Shown piece by piece: positions 53,026 through 61,992 of a stretch of 64,000 nucleotides of DNA (its first letter is position 1; each line of letters starts with the position of its first letter). The stretch lies in NCBI RefSeq assembly GCF_009848505.1, contig NZ_WWDL01000003.1, forward strand, positions 1 to 64,000. Reading direction: 5' to 3'. A program made the position numbers and the translations under genes. The DNA is from Muricoccus harenae. GTDB lineage: Bacteria; Pseudomonadota; Alphaproteobacteria; Acetobacterales; Acetobacteraceae. The notes below the pieces were generated by a model. That model did not search any database, had not been told where the DNA came from, and saw only the letters and a list, made by a program, of their open reading frames with translations.

Positions 53026-54348
53026 TCAGGGCTTCTCCTTCCGGCGGGTTGCGCGGAAGGCGGCGGCGCGGCCTTCCTTCTGTTCCTGGCGCGCACGGCC
53101 GAAGGCCATGGCATCGGGTGCGACCGGGGCGGTGATGGTGGAGCCCGCCGCGACGAAGGCGCCGTCGCCCAGCGTGACGGGGGCGACGAGGGTGGCGTTG
53201 GAGCCGATGAAGACACCCTGCCCCACCGTGGTGCGGTGCTTGGCAAAGCCATCGTAATTGCAGGTGATGGTGCCGGCGCCGATATTGGTGGCCGCGCCGA
53301 TTGTGGCATCGCCGATATAGCTGAGGTGGTTCGCCTTGGCGCCCTCCCCGAGGATCGCGGCCTTCAGTTCAACGAAGTTGCCGACATGGGCGCGCTCGCC
53401 GACCTCGGTGCCCGGGCGGAGGCGTGCGAAGGGGCCGATGACCGCGCCCTTGCGGACGACGCAGGATTCGAGATGGGAGAAGGCCCGGATCTCGACCTCG
53501 TCCTCGACCGTGACGCCGGGGGCGAAGACGACATTGGGGCCGATGGTGACGTCCTGGCCAACCCGCGTGTCGTGGCTGAGGGTGACGCTTCCAGGGTTGG
53601 TCAGGGTGGCGCCGCCGGCCATGGCGGCCTCGCGCAGGCGGGACTGGACGGCGGCCTCGGCGGCCGCGAGTTCCATGCGGGAGTTGATGCCGCGGCATTC
53701 GGCCTCTTCGGCCTCGACGGCGACGGCGCGGAAGCCGTTGGCGCGGCAGGCCGCCACGGCATCGGTCAGGTAGTATTCGCCGGCGGCATTGTCGTTCGTG
53801 ACGGCGCGCAGCCAGGCGAAGAGGCGTGGCGCGGCGGCGCAGATGACGCCGACATTGCAGAGGGTTATGGCGCGCTCTTCCTCGCTGGCGTCCTTCCATT
53901 CGGTGACGCGGGCGATGCCGCCATCCTCATGGGGGATGACGCGGCCGTAGCGAGCGGGGTCAGCGGGGCGCATCGCCAGCAGGGCGAGGCCGGCCGCCTC
54001 GCGCGCTGTGGTCAGGCGGCGGAGGGTGGCGGCGGTGATGAGGGGGTTGTCGGCATAGAGGACGGCGACATCGCCCTCGAAGTCTTCCAGCAGCGGCGCG
54101 GCCTGGAGGGCGGCATGGCCGGTGCCGAGGCGTTCGTGCTGGACGACCGTGGCATGGGGGGCGGCGGCCTTCTCCAGCGCGGGCATGCCCGGGCCGGTGA
54201 CGACCACGATGCGGTCGAAGACCTGCTCGCAGGCTGCGATCAGGTGGTTGAGCATTGGCCGGCCGGCGATCGGATGCAGCGCCTTGGGCAGCGCCGAGCG
54301 CATCCGGGTGCCGAGTCCGGCGGCGAGGAGGATGGCGGCCCTTTGCAT
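53026..54348 (-). CDS. glmU: Bifunctional UDP-GlcNAc pyrophosphorylase / GlcN-1-P acetyltransferase
   Basis: This 440-aa enzyme makes UDP-GlcNAc for peptidoglycan and LPS. The N-half has ILLAAGLGTRMRSALPKALH, YADNPLI and VTEWKD; the C-half is a left-handed beta-helix (RLRPGTEVGERAHVGNFVEL, ATIGAATNIGAGTITCNYDG, HRTTVGQGVFIGSN). ATG 54348 starts the protein; 12 upstream codons are excluded. Confidence 0.97.
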   Translation of the reverse strand: MQRAAILLAAGLGTRMRSALPKALHPIAGRPMLNHLIAACEQVFDRIVVVTGPGMPALEKAAAPHATVVQHERLGTGHAALQAAPLLEDFEGDVAVLYADNPLITAATLRRLTTAREAAGLALLAMRPADPARYGRVIPHEDGGIARVTEWKDASEEERAITLCNVGVICAAAPRLFAWLRAVTNDNAAGEYYLTDAVAACRANGFRAVAVEAEEAECRGINSRMELAAAEAAVQSRLREAAMAGGATLTNPGSVTLSHDTRVGQDVTIGPNVVFAPGVTVEDEVEIRAFSHLESCVVRKGAVIGPFARLRPGTEVGERAHVGNFVELKAAILGEGAKANHLSYIGDATIGAATNIGAGTITCNYDGFAKHRTTVGQGVFIGSNATLVAPVTLGDGAFVAAGSTITAPVAPDAMAFGRARQEQKEGRAAAFRATRRKEKP

Positions 54349-54442
54349 GGGGGGGATAAGCCCCAGGGTGGCCCCGTTCCGCAAGGGCAGGCCGCCTCAA
54401 CTCGCATTGCGGGCTGTAATCCGGGGTGGCATGGGGGGCGCC

Positions 54443-55093
54443 ATGGACCGCATCGCCCTCTTTGACCTCGACGGCACGCTGCTGGACAGCGCGCCCGACC
54501 TCCATTCCGCGCTGGACCGGCTGATGACCGGCCAGGGGCGGCCGGGCTTCAGCCGGGACGAGGTGCGGCGGATGATCGGGGATGGGGTGACGGTGCTGGT
54601 CCAGCGGGCCTGCGCCGCGCGGAACCTGGCCTTCTCGCCGGAGCTGGTGGCGGTGTTCCTCGAGGATTACGAGGCGCATGCGGCGGATGAGACGCGGCCC
54701 TTCGCGGGGATTCCGGAGGCGCTGGCGGCGCTGAAGGCGGCCGGGTGGAGGTTGGCGGTCTGCACCAACAAGCCGGAGAAGGCGGCGCGAATCATCCTGG
54801 ACGACCAGGGGCTTTCGCCGCTGCTTGAGGCGGTGGGGGGCGGCGACAGCTTTCCCGTGCGCAAGCCGCATCCGGGGCATCCGCTCGGCATCCTGGCGCG
54901 AATGGGGGCGGAGGCGTCCCGCGCCGTGCTGATCGGGGACCATCACAACGACACGCGGGCGGCGAAGGCCGCGGGAATCGCGGCGGTCTTCGCCTCCTGG
55001 GGCTATGGCGAGCCGGAGATGGCCGAGGGCGCGCCGGTGGCGGCCGCACCGGGCGACCTGCCGGGGCTGCTGGCGGGGCTGGGGATCGGATAG
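54443..55093 (+). CDS. gph: Phosphoglycolate phosphatase (HAD family)
   Basis: This 216-aa HAD hydrolase has motif I ALFDLDGTLLDS, motif II VCTNKPE, motif III Lys near VRKPHPGHPLGI and motif IV VLIGDHHNDTRAAKAAG. It removes phosphate from 2-phosphoglycolate. ATG 54443 is preferred over ATG 54431. It is divergent from glmU. Confidence 0.92.
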   Translation: MDRIALFDLDGTLLDSAPDLHSALDRLMTGQGRPGFSRDEVRRMIGDGVTVLVQRACAARNLAFSPELVAVFLEDYEAHAADETRPFAGIPEALAALKAAGWRLAVCTNKPEKAARIILDDQGLSPLLEAVGGGDSFPVRKPHPGHPLGILARMGAEASRAVLIGDHHNDTRAAKAAGIAAVFASWGYGEPEMAEGAPVAAAPGDLPGLLAGLGIG

Positions 55094-55145
55094 CTTCCCC
55101 CGTCCGCGGGCGGCGATGCTGGGTGACCGGGCCGGAGACCTCGCC

Positions 55146-55174
55146 CGCGCGTTGAAGACCCGCGCGTTGAAGAC
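55146..55174. repeat. Tandem 15-base repeat upstream of the DksA-like gene
   Basis: CGCGCGTTGAAGACC is followed at once by CGCGCGTTGAAGAC in the 136-base gap between gph and the zinc-finger gene. No function is evident. Confidence 0.7.
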
Positions 55175-55229
55175 AGGACGGCGATCGCCATCTGTAACTC
55201 GGTCGATACCAAGCGGGTCGGGAGCGACG

Positions 55230-55493
55230 ATGGCGAACGGATGGGCTCCGGACGGAGCCGTGCAGGATCAGATCGACGATACCGTCACCGATGGGGTGAT
55301 GAGGGCGCGTGCCCGCCTTCCGACGGGGGAAGCAGGACTGCATTGTCTGGAATGCGGCGATGATATCCCGGAAGCGCGCCGCCTTGCACTGCCCGGCGCG
55401 CGAACCTGCATAACGTGTCAGTCGGTGCTTGATCGCCGTCCGGCGAATTTCGGGTTCAACCGCAGGGGCAGCAAGGACAGCCAGCTCAAGTAA
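55230..55493 (+). CDS. DksA/TraR-type zinc finger protein, YbiI-like
   Basis: This 87-aa protein has CLECGDDIPEARRLALPGAR followed by TCITCQ, the four-cysteine DksA/TraR finger. Like YbiI and TraR it lacks the long N-terminal coiled coil of DksA. It may bind the RNA polymerase secondary channel (inference). A GGGAG lies seven bases ahead of the ATG. Confidence 0.88.
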   Translation: MANGWAPDGAVQDQIDDTVTDGVMRARARLPTGEAGLHCLECGDDIPEARRLALPGARTCITCQSVLDRRPANFGFNRRGSKDSQLK

Positions 55494-55513
55494 CGAGCGG
55501 ACTGGGACCGGGA

Positions 55514-56323
55514 TCAGTTGCTCGCGGCGCGGAGCTGTCCGGGTGGGCCGTAGCTGGCCAGGCGGGCAGTGACGGTGCCGAACCAGCGGTTGGCGGATTC
55601 GATGCGGACCGGCAGGGGCGGCAGGCCGGGCTGGAGTTCGGCGAGCCAGGCGACGCCGGATTGCGGACGGCGGGCCGCTTCCAGATCCTCGCCCTTGCGG
55701 AAGCCGGCGAGGAAGCGGCCCTCGAAGGCGCATTTCAGGGCGACGCCGGACCAGTCGTCCCGGGCCGGTGGGAAGCGGTCGCGGCCCTGGGGGGCGGCGG
55801 CCATCTCGCTCAGGCGGCGGCCATCGAAGACGCGGGCCGTGCCGTTGCAGGTGCCCTCCCGCCGGACCTGGCGGATGAGTTGGGCGATGGCGGAGAGGTT
55901 GTCGATGGTGTCGCGCCGCGCGGTCTCTGGAACCGGTTCGCGCTCCTCGTCATTGGGTGGGACCATGGTGCGGATGACGGGCTGGCCGCCGGGCCATTCG
56001 ACCACGGTGCGCCGGGGTTCTCCGCGCCAGACGCCTTCGGAGACGTAGCGGCGGGGCCGGGCCGTGTTGCCTTCCCAAACGCCTTCGACGCGGGTGGTGC
56101 TCTGGCCGCCGCCGAAGGCGGAGACCACGCCGCGGAGGCGGGAGCGGAACTCGACGGAATAGCCCTGCTCGGTGATGTCGATCGTGGTGTTCAGCTCCAT
56201 GATCGTCAGGCCGGCGGCATGGACCGTGTAGGTGGCGGCGATGGGTTCCGCTTGGGCGCCCATGGTCGGCACCAGCAAGGCGCAGGCCAGGAGGGCGGTT
56301 CGGCCGTGCCGTCGGGGGGTCAT
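55514..56323 (-). CDS. DUF3108 exported protein
   Basis: This 269-aa protein has a signal peptide (RTALLACALLVPTMGAQA) and then EPIAATYTVHAAGLTIMELN, VEFRSRLRGVVSAFGG and a beta-rich body as in DUF3108. The C-terminal part has LPPLPVRIESANRWFGTVTA. It is a periplasmic lipid-binding-like fold of unknown role. ATG 56323 gives the signal peptide; 34 earlier codons do not. Confidence 0.85.
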   Translation of the reverse strand: MTPRRHGRTALLACALLVPTMGAQAEPIAATYTVHAAGLTIMELNTTIDITEQGYSVEFRSRLRGVVSAFGGGQSTTRVEGVWEGNTARPRRYVSEGVWRGEPRRTVVEWPGGQPVIRTMVPPNDEEREPVPETARRDTIDNLSAIAQLIRQVRREGTCNGTARVFDGRRLSEMAAAPQGRDRFPPARDDWSGVALKCAFEGRFLAGFRKGEDLEAARRPQSGVAWLAELQPGLPPLPVRIESANRWFGTVTARLASYGPPGQLRAASN

Positions 56324-56428
56324 GCCATGCCTTGCATCGGGATTCGTGGAAGATCGGATCTGGGCGGAAGTTTCGCCAGAGGTCGCCTTGACAGGGTCCG
56401 CACCGCAGGGATATCCCCCGCCCACTCC

Positions 56429-56503
56429 GGGCGCGTAGCTCAGCGGGAGAGCATTCGCTTCACACGCGAAGGGTCACAGGTTCAATCCCTGTCGCGCCCA
56501 CCA
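56429..56503 (+). tRNA. tRNA-Val (anticodon CAC)
   Basis: The acceptor stem GGGCGCG pairs with CGCGCCC, and the D-loop is TAGCTCAGCGGGAGAGC. The anticodon stem TTCGC/GCGAA encloses loop TTCACAC with anticodon CAC (56461-56463), which reads GUG. The T-loop is GGTTCAATCC. Discriminator A and an encoded CCA complete the gene. Confidence 0.97.
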
Positions 56504-56604
56504 CCGCCCCTCACCGGGCTGGTATCCGCCGGAAAATTCCCCTTCCAAACGACGCCGCCGCCACCCCGCCCCCGGGATGGCGACAACAGTTCTGCGCGCG
56601 CTTT

Positions 56605-56648
56605 CTCGAAGAAAAAGAAAGGGGGTCCGGGGGAATTCCTTCCCCCGG
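56605..56648 (-). terminator. Intrinsic terminator of the EF-hand gene
   Basis: CCGGGGGAA (56627-56635) pairs perfectly with TTCCCCCGG (56640-56648) around loop TTCC. On the minus strand it is followed by CCCCCTTTCTTTTTCTTC, a good T-rich tail, 9 bases past the gene's stop. Confidence 0.85.
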
Positions 56649-56656
56649 CCTTCCTG

Positions 56657-57181
56657 TTACTGCTGCTGCGCCGGCTGCTGCTGGGTCCTGTCCGGGCGAT
56701 GCCCGCGGGCGTGCTGCGGCCGGATCTCGTCCCGGCTCAGCGCATTGTCCGCATTGGCATCGCGGGCGCGGAACATGGCGTCCGCGAAGGGGCGGAGCTC
56801 CGTGAGGGTGACCTTGCCGTCGCGGTCCGCATCGATGGCGCGGAAGAAGCCCTGGCTGCGCTGCTCCATCCGGGCCAGGCGGCCGGCCGGCGGGGCCGGG
56901 CGGTCACCGCGGCGGCTGGCCATCTGGCCTTGGGCGTAGCTGTGGAACTCCTCCCAGCTCACGCCGCCATCCTTGTTGGCATCGGCCGCGGCGAAGCGGG
57001 CGGAGAGGCCGGTCCAGGCCTCGTCGGCGGTGACGCGGCCATCGTTGTTGGTGTCGGCCTGCTGGAAGAGCTGGCCGCCGCCGCGGCGGGCGGGCTCCTG
57101 GGAAAAGGCGGGAGCGGTGGCGCCAAGGGCGCCGACGCCGAGGGTGACGACGAGGGCGGCGAGGGTGATCTTGCGGTTCAC
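56657..57181 (-). CDS. Secreted EF-hand calcium-binding protein
   Basis: This 174-aa protein has a signal peptide (LAALVVTLGVGALGATAPAFS) and four EF-hand loops: DTNNDGRVTADE, DANKDGGVSWEE, DADRDGKVTLTE and DANADNALSRDE. The fourth loop has Asn in place of Gly, so it may bind Ca2+ weakly. GTG 57181 is the start, with GGAGGG eight bases upstream; no ATG lies close. It is probably a periplasmic calcium buffer or sensor. Confidence 0.9.
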   Translation of the reverse strand: MNRKITLAALVVTLGVGALGATAPAFSQEPARRGGGQLFQQADTNNDGRVTADEAWTGLSARFAAADANKDGGVSWEEFHSYAQGQMASRRGDRPAPPAGRLARMEQRSQGFFRAIDADRDGKVTLTELRPFADAMFRARDANADNALSRDEIRPQHARGHRPDRTQQQPAQQQ

Positions 57182-57322
57182 TTGGGTGTCCCTCCTTGAG
57201 ACAGGAGGAAGATGGCGCACGAATGTAACAGGCAGAGGCCGGGCGCGTGAGGAAGGGTGACCCGGCTGTGGCGTCTTTGGGGCAGCCGCTTCCGCGGTGC
57301 TTTCCAGAGGGTGGAGCATGGT

Positions 57323-57346
57323 CCGGCCGGGCGGTTGCCCGGCCGG
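57323..57346 (-). terminator. Hairpin after the M20 peptidase gene
   Basis: CCGGCCGGGC (57323-57332) and GCCCGGCCGG (57337-57346) pair perfectly around a 4-nt loop, 10 bases past the peptidase stop. The T run is only TTT and lies on the plus-strand side, so termination is not certain. Confidence 0.55.
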
Positions 57347-57356
57347 TTTCATGCGG

Positions 57357-58754
57357 TCAGCGCGCGGGCGTGCCGGGCTCGCCCAGGTCCCACCAGATGC
57401 CGGCGAAAGCGGTGAGGCCTTCGCGCATCATAGCGGGGATGACGTGCTCATCCGGACCGTGCTGCTTGCAGCCGTTGTAGGAGTGGGGAACCCAGACAAG
57501 CGGCGTGCCGAGCAGGTCGATGAAGACGTCTCCGGGGAGGCCGCCCGATGCGTTGGGCGTGACCTGGACGCGGGTGTTCAGGGACTTCTCCATGCTCGCC
57601 TTGGTCCAGAGCACCCAGGGATTGTCGGGCGGGGTGCGGCTGGCGGGCATGCGGATGCCGGACTTCTCGATGGCGACCATCTGGAAGCCATGCGCGTCGA
57701 GATGGGCGCGCAGGGCGGGGACGAATTTCTCCGGGTCGGAATCGCCCGTGTAGCGGATCTGGCAGGCGGCGCGGGCATCGGGGGCGACGGCGTTCACCGG
57801 TGCCTCCGGGCGGCCGCTGAGCATGGCGAGGACGATGAAGGAGGCCCAGCCATAGATCTTCTCGGCGGAGGTGAGGCCGGGCTCGCCCCAGCCTTCGTCG
57901 ATGGTGGCGGCGCCCTCCCCGCCCCCGACCGGGCAGCCTTCGAGGGCGGCGCGGATGGCGGGGGGAACGGATTCCCCCGGGAGCCAGTCGCGGACGAGGA
58001 TCTTGCCGTTCTTGTCCGTGATGCTGGCGATGGCGTGGGAGAGGATGATGGCCGGGTCTATCGTCAGCCCGCCCCAATGGCCGGAATGCACGCCGCCCTG
58101 GCGCAGCTTCACCACAAGGTCGAACATGAAGCTGCCGCGGGAGCCGGCTGCGATGGTGGGAAGCGCGGGCTCCACGCGGGGGCCGTCGGAGGCGATGAGG
58201 GCGTCCGCGGCCAGCGCATCCGCCTTGGAGGCGATGAATTCGCGCAAGCCCTTGGAGCCCAGCTCCTCGGACATCTCCAGCACGAGCTTGATGTTGGCGC
58301 CGAGCTTGCCGCCGCGCTCTGCGAGCACCGCCTCAAGGGCGGCGAGGTTGATGATGTGCTGGCCTTTGTTGTCGGCGGTGCCGCGGCCGTACCAGAGGCC
58401 GTCCTTCTCGGTGAGGGTCCAGGGGTCGAGGCCCTCGGACCACTGGTCGGCGAGGCCGCGCACCGTGTCGCCATGGCCGTAGAGGAGGGCCGTGGGGCGG
58501 GAGGGGTCCTCGACGCGGCTGGCGATCAGAATGGGGCCGCAGCCCTCGACCGGGTTCGGGTGGATGCTGGATTCGAAGCCCATGCGGGCCAGCCAGGGCT
58601 GGATGCCCTCCTCCAGGTAACGCATGCAGTCCGGAACATGCCCGGGATCCTGGGAGGTGGAGGGATAGGCGATCAGCTTGGCGAGGCGGGCGCGGAAGGC
58701 CCCGCTGTCGAACTCTGACTGGGCGCGGGCGATGGCGGCTTCGCGGCTGGGCAT
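57357..58754 (-). CDS. M20 family metallopeptidase (dipeptidase-like)
   Basis: This 465-aa zinc hydrolase has LLYGHGDTV (metal His/Asp), GLWYGRGTADNKGQHIINLA, the catalytic EMSEELGSKGL and GSRGSFMFDLVVKLRQGGVH in the dimerisation domain, plus QHGPDEHV near the end. The substrate is probably a dipeptide or N-acyl amino acid; the subgroup resembles ArgE/DapE/CPG2-like M20 proteins. The 268 bases before the divergent DUF374 gene hold only presumed promoters. Confidence 0.92.
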   Translation of the reverse strand: MPSREAAIARAQSEFDSGAFRARLAKLIAYPSTSQDPGHVPDCMRYLEEGIQPWLARMGFESSIHPNPVEGCGPILIASRVEDPSRPTALLYGHGDTVRGLADQWSEGLDPWTLTEKDGLWYGRGTADNKGQHIINLAALEAVLAERGGKLGANIKLVLEMSEELGSKGLREFIASKADALAADALIASDGPRVEPALPTIAAGSRGSFMFDLVVKLRQGGVHSGHWGGLTIDPAIILSHAIASITDKNGKILVRDWLPGESVPPAIRAALEGCPVGGGEGAATIDEGWGEPGLTSAEKIYGWASFIVLAMLSGRPEAPVNAVAPDARAACQIRYTGDSDPEKFVPALRAHLDAHGFQMVAIEKSGIRMPASRTPPDNPWVLWTKASMEKSLNTRVQVTPNASGGLPGDVFIDLLGTPLVWVPHSYNGCKQHGPDEHVIPAMMREGLTAFAGIWWDLGEPGTPAR

Positions 58755-59022
58755 GGGCGGGTCCTTGGTTCTCGTTGCCAGTTCCGGTGCGGGCCGCCCG
58801 GCCCTTCTGCTGGGGCTTGCGGGTGGCGCTCGCCAGAGGGAATAGGGCGGATCGCGGCGCGGCGCAGCCCCAGGGGCAGCGCCGCATTGCATTCCGCGCC
58901 CCGTTCCCGGGGCCGGCGCCGGACAGGCGAAGCATTCGGTATGGGAGTTTTCCCGGCTTGGACGTTCCCGTGATTCCCATTGCCACCGGGCCGGCCCGGC
59001 CATTCTCACAGCGGGGCGCCTG

Positions 59023-59748
59023 ATGGCGAAGCGACGGAAGGGCCCGCTTTCGCGCGGGCTCAAGGCGGTGGGGAAGAGCCGGGCTCTGTGGGGCGTGGTG
59101 GGCTGGTATCTCGGCCTCTGCCATCGCACTGCGCGTTGGGAGCTGCATGGAACGGAGCCGCTGCGGGAGCTGGCCAGGCGGCCGGAGGGCTTCGTCATGG
59201 CCTTCTGGCATGAATGCCTGCCGATCATGCCGCTGGCCTGGGCGCGGTTCTGGGAAGGGCTGGATGCGTCCGTTCCGCGCAAGCCGGGGCTGGTGCTGGT
59301 ATCGCGCAGCCGGGACGGGACGATGATTTCCTCGGCGCTCGGGAAATACGGGCTGACGGTGGTGGCGGGCAGTTCCTCGCGTGGCGGGCGTGAGGCGGGG
59401 CTGAACCTGCTGCGCGGGGTTCGCGCGGGCGGAATCGCAGTGGTGGTGCCGGATGGGCCGCGCGGGCCGCGGCGCGAGGTTTCCGAGGGGCCGGTGCGGC
59501 TGGCTGCCATGGCGGGGGTGCCGATCGTGCCCTGCGGGGCCTATGCGGTGCCGTCCCGGCGGATGGGGTCCTGGGACCGGATGATCCTTCCCCTGCCCTT
59601 CGCGCGCTGCGTGGCGGTGGTGGGGGCGCCGATCCTGCCGGAGGCGCGGGAGCCCGGGGCGCTGGCCGCTGCGCTGGCGGAATCGCTGAATGGGTGCATG
59701 GCGCGGGCCGAGGCGCTGTGCGGGGTGGGCGGCGCTCCCGAGGGGTGA
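59023..59748 (+). CDS. DUF374 lysophospholipid acyltransferase-like protein
   Basis: This 241-aa protein has FVMAFWHECLPIMPLAWARF, LVSRSRDGTMISSALGKYGL, GSSSRGGREAGLNLLRGVRA and VVVPDGPRGPRREVSEGPVR, the DUF374 pattern. These proteins share the LPLAT fold with LpxL-type lipid A acyltransferases, with His in FWHE at the catalytic place. It may acylate a lipid A precursor; this is inference. Confidence 0.9.
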   Translation: MAKRRKGPLSRGLKAVGKSRALWGVVGWYLGLCHRTARWELHGTEPLRELARRPEGFVMAFWHECLPIMPLAWARFWEGLDASVPRKPGLVLVSRSRDGTMISSALGKYGLTVVAGSSSRGGREAGLNLLRGVRAGGIAVVVPDGPRGPRREVSEGPVRLAAMAGVPIVPCGAYAVPSRRMGSWDRMILPLPFARCVAVVGAPILPEAREPGALAAALAESLNGCMARAEALCGVGGAPEG

Positions 59749-59761
59749 CCTGCCGTCGGGA

Positions 59762-60145
59762 TCAGACCTCGCCGCCAAGGCGTGCCTCGCCGTCCCGGCG
59801 GGCGGCGGGGCGGAAGGGGATTTTGCGCAGGCCCTGCCCGCCTTCGCGGTGTGCGGGTGGCTCAGGGCTGGCGGGGAGCAGGCAACGGCCGGGACCGAGC
59901 GCGGCAAGCAGCCGCTCCGGCGCCATGCCGCAGCCGCCATCCGCGGGTGGGTCCTCCGCACAATGCCAGGCGGGCGGCTCGGCGGGGCCGCATGTGTGCG
60001 GCGGCGCTTCGGCGGGCATGGCGGCGAGAAGCGCGAGGCGGATGGCGCCCGTGATGGTCAGCCGCAGCTTCTGGCGCTGATCGAAGGCCTGTTGCTGGGC
60101 TGCGCTCCGCAGGACCGGCAGGTGGTTCCAGAAGGCACGTGACAC
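59762..60145 (-). CDS. Doubtful hypothetical protein
   Basis: This 127-aa frame starts RAFWNHLPVLRSAAQQQAFD and has a hydrophobic patch (TGAIRLALLAAMP) followed by Cys- and Pro-rich sequence. It looks like a small exported or membrane protein but has no recognised domain and competing frames on the other strand. The 550 bases between the DUF374 gene and the hydrolase hold nothing firmer. Confidence 0.3.
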   Translation of the reverse strand: MSRAFWNHLPVLRSAAQQQAFDQRQKLRLTITGAIRLALLAAMPAEAPPHTCGPAEPPAWHCAEDPPADGGCGMAPERLLAALGPGRCLLPASPEPPAHREGGQGLRKIPFRPAARRDGEARLGGEV

Positions 60146-60298
60146 GGCGACGCTCCGTTGAAGCAGACCACTTTCGGGCCGGCGTAACAGCGGTGGGCGC
60201 GGGACGGGTGTGCCGGGCGGAACAGCTCGTTGATGGTACGTGACGAACCGGGGCGGGCCGTGCCCGGCGGCCGGATGGACCGCCGGGAGGCCTTGTGA

Positions 60299-61498
60299 TC
60301 AGCCCTCGAGGAAGCGGCGGGCGCCTTCGGCCAGGACCTTCATGCCGAGGGCCAGGTCGTCGCGATCGGTGTCCTCGGTCCAATGGTGGCTGATTCCGCC
60401 CTTGGATGGGACGAAGAGCATGGCGACCGGCAGCTTGCGGGCGAGGTGCTGGCTATCGTGGATGGCGCCGCTCGGCATCGCCTGGGCGCAGCCGGGAACG
60501 ATGTCCTGCGCGGCGGAGGCCAGGGCCGATTGCATGGCGGGATCGCAGGGGGCGGGTTCGGCGCGGCTCAGCTGCGTAAGGGTGGCGGGGCAGCGGTCGC
60601 GGCGGTTGCTCTCCTGGACGATGGCGCGGAGGCAGGCTTCCAGCCGGTCCATCACCGCAGTGTCGACGTCGCGGAACTGGAAGGTGACCTCGGCACGGGC
60701 GGGAATGACGTGGGGCGCGTTCGGGTCGAGCACGATGCGGCCGGTGGTCCAGGTGGTGCGCTCGCCGCAGACGCGGGGGAATTCGGTGTCGATGGCGTGG
60801 AGGACGCGCATGGCGGCCACGCCGGCATCGCGGCGCTCGGCCATGGTGGTGCCGCCGGTGTGGTCCTGCTTGCCCTCGAAGGACATCAGCCATTGGCGAA
60901 CGCCGACGATGCCGGTGACGACGCCGATGCGCATTCCGGCATTCTCGAGCTGCGTGCCCTGCTCGATATGCATCTCGAAGGCGCCCTTGTAGCGGGTAGC
61001 GTCGAGGCTGAGGCGTGGCAGGCCGGCGAGGCCTGCGGCGGCGAGGGCGTCGCGCAGGGGCGTGCCGTCGAAGCGGTTGCGGCTTTCGTCGATCTCCTGC
61101 TCGGGCAGCGCACCGATCAGGGAGCGGCTGCCGAGGAAGCCGCTGCCGAAATGCGCCTCCTCATCGGCATAGGCGCAGACATCGACGGGGAGGCCGGCGC
61201 GGGCGAGCGCGAGCGCGGAGATGACGCCGAGCGCGCCGTCCAGCCAGCCGGCGTGATTTTGCGTCTCGAGATGGCTGCCGGCGAGGATGTGCGGGCCTTC
61301 GCCCTTGTGGCGGCCGAGGACGTTGCCGATGCCGTCGATGACGGGTTCGAGGCCGACCTCCGCCATCTGCCGCATCAGCCAGCGGCGGCTTTCCATGTCA
61401 CCGGGGGAATAGGTCGGGCGGTGGACGCCGGTCCTGTAGGCGCCGATGCGGCGCAGCGTGTCGAGGTCCTGAAGGAAGCGGTCGGTATCGATGAACAT
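60299..61498 (-). CDS. N-carbamoyl-L-amino acid hydrolase / allantoate amidohydrolase family
   Basis: This 399-aa M20D-type zinc enzyme has AGSHLETQNHAGWLDGALGV, YADEEAHFGSGFLGSRSL, FEMHIEQGTQLENAGMRIGV and GKQDHTGGTTM. The C-terminal SGAIHDSQHLARKLPVAMLF is followed by GGISHHWTED. It hydrolyses an N-carbamoyl or ureido compound. The exact substrate cannot be read. It is monocistronic. Confidence 0.9.
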   Translation of the reverse strand: MFIDTDRFLQDLDTLRRIGAYRTGVHRPTYSPGDMESRRWLMRQMAEVGLEPVIDGIGNVLGRHKGEGPHILAGSHLETQNHAGWLDGALGVISALALARAGLPVDVCAYADEEAHFGSGFLGSRSLIGALPEQEIDESRNRFDGTPLRDALAAAGLAGLPRLSLDATRYKGAFEMHIEQGTQLENAGMRIGVVTGIVGVRQWLMSFEGKQDHTGGTTMAERRDAGVAAMRVLHAIDTEFPRVCGERTTWTTGRIVLDPNAPHVIPARAEVTFQFRDVDTAVMDRLEACLRAIVQESNRRDRCPATLTQLSRAEPAPCDPAMQSALASAAQDIVPGCAQAMPSGAIHDSQHLARKLPVAMLFVPSKGGISHHWTEDTDRDDLALGMKVLAEGARRFLEG

Positions 61499-61579
61499 GC
61501 GGCACTCCAGCCCCCATGGGCGCGGCAGGGTGCAAGCAATGGGTGGGCCAGGGAAGGCCGGCTATCGCCCGGCGCGCTG

Positions 61580-61894
61580 TCAGCGCGTGCGTGCCGGTCC
61601 CGAGGTGCCGCCGCCCTGGGAGCCTGCGATGCTGCCGCCGAGCAGGGCGCCGGCGATGGCCGGCAGGATCAGCCCGGCGATAGGGGCGGCGAGGCCAGTG
61701 CCGGTGGCGGGCAGCGTCACCGGTGCGCCGGATGCGGCGGGCAGAGGAACGCTTGCAGGGCGGGCCGCGAGGCGTGGGGCGCCGCGGGGCGGAACGACAA
61801 TGCTACGGAGCTGTCCCTGGGCGAAGCTGGGCTGGGCCGCAGCGAGAAGGGCGAGAGCCGCAAGGGCCGGAAGGAGTGCGGGCCGGCGCGGCAT
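61580..61894 (-). CDS. Small exported glycine/proline-rich protein
   Basis: This 104-aa protein has a signal peptide (LLPALAALALLAAAQPSFA), a Pro/Ala-rich middle and a hydrophobic glycine-rich C-terminus (LAAPIAGLILPAIAGALLGG). No function is known. It lies between the hydrolase and the acyl-CoA dehydrogenase on the same strand. Confidence 0.6.
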   Translation of the reverse strand: MPRRPALLPALAALALLAAAQPSFAQGQLRSIVVPPRGAPRLAARPASVPLPAASGAPVTLPATGTGLAAPIAGLILPAIAGALLGGSIAGSQGGGTSGPARTR

Positions 61895-61992
61895 GATGTC
61901 TCCTTCACGGCCGCGCCAGCCCCTGGCGGGTGCGGCGCTGGATTTCGTTCCGCGAGAGTGCTGGGGGATCACGAAACTGTCAACGCGGTGCG

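Noticed and set aside
53025-53200. glmS ribozyme or other riboswitch
   Set aside because: glmU and glmS are separated by one base, so there is no leader to hold such an element.
58775-59023. 82-codon frame in the M20/DUF374 divergent gap
   Set aside because: Arg/Pro-rich translation, no ribosome site, and the region is where two divergent promoters are expected.
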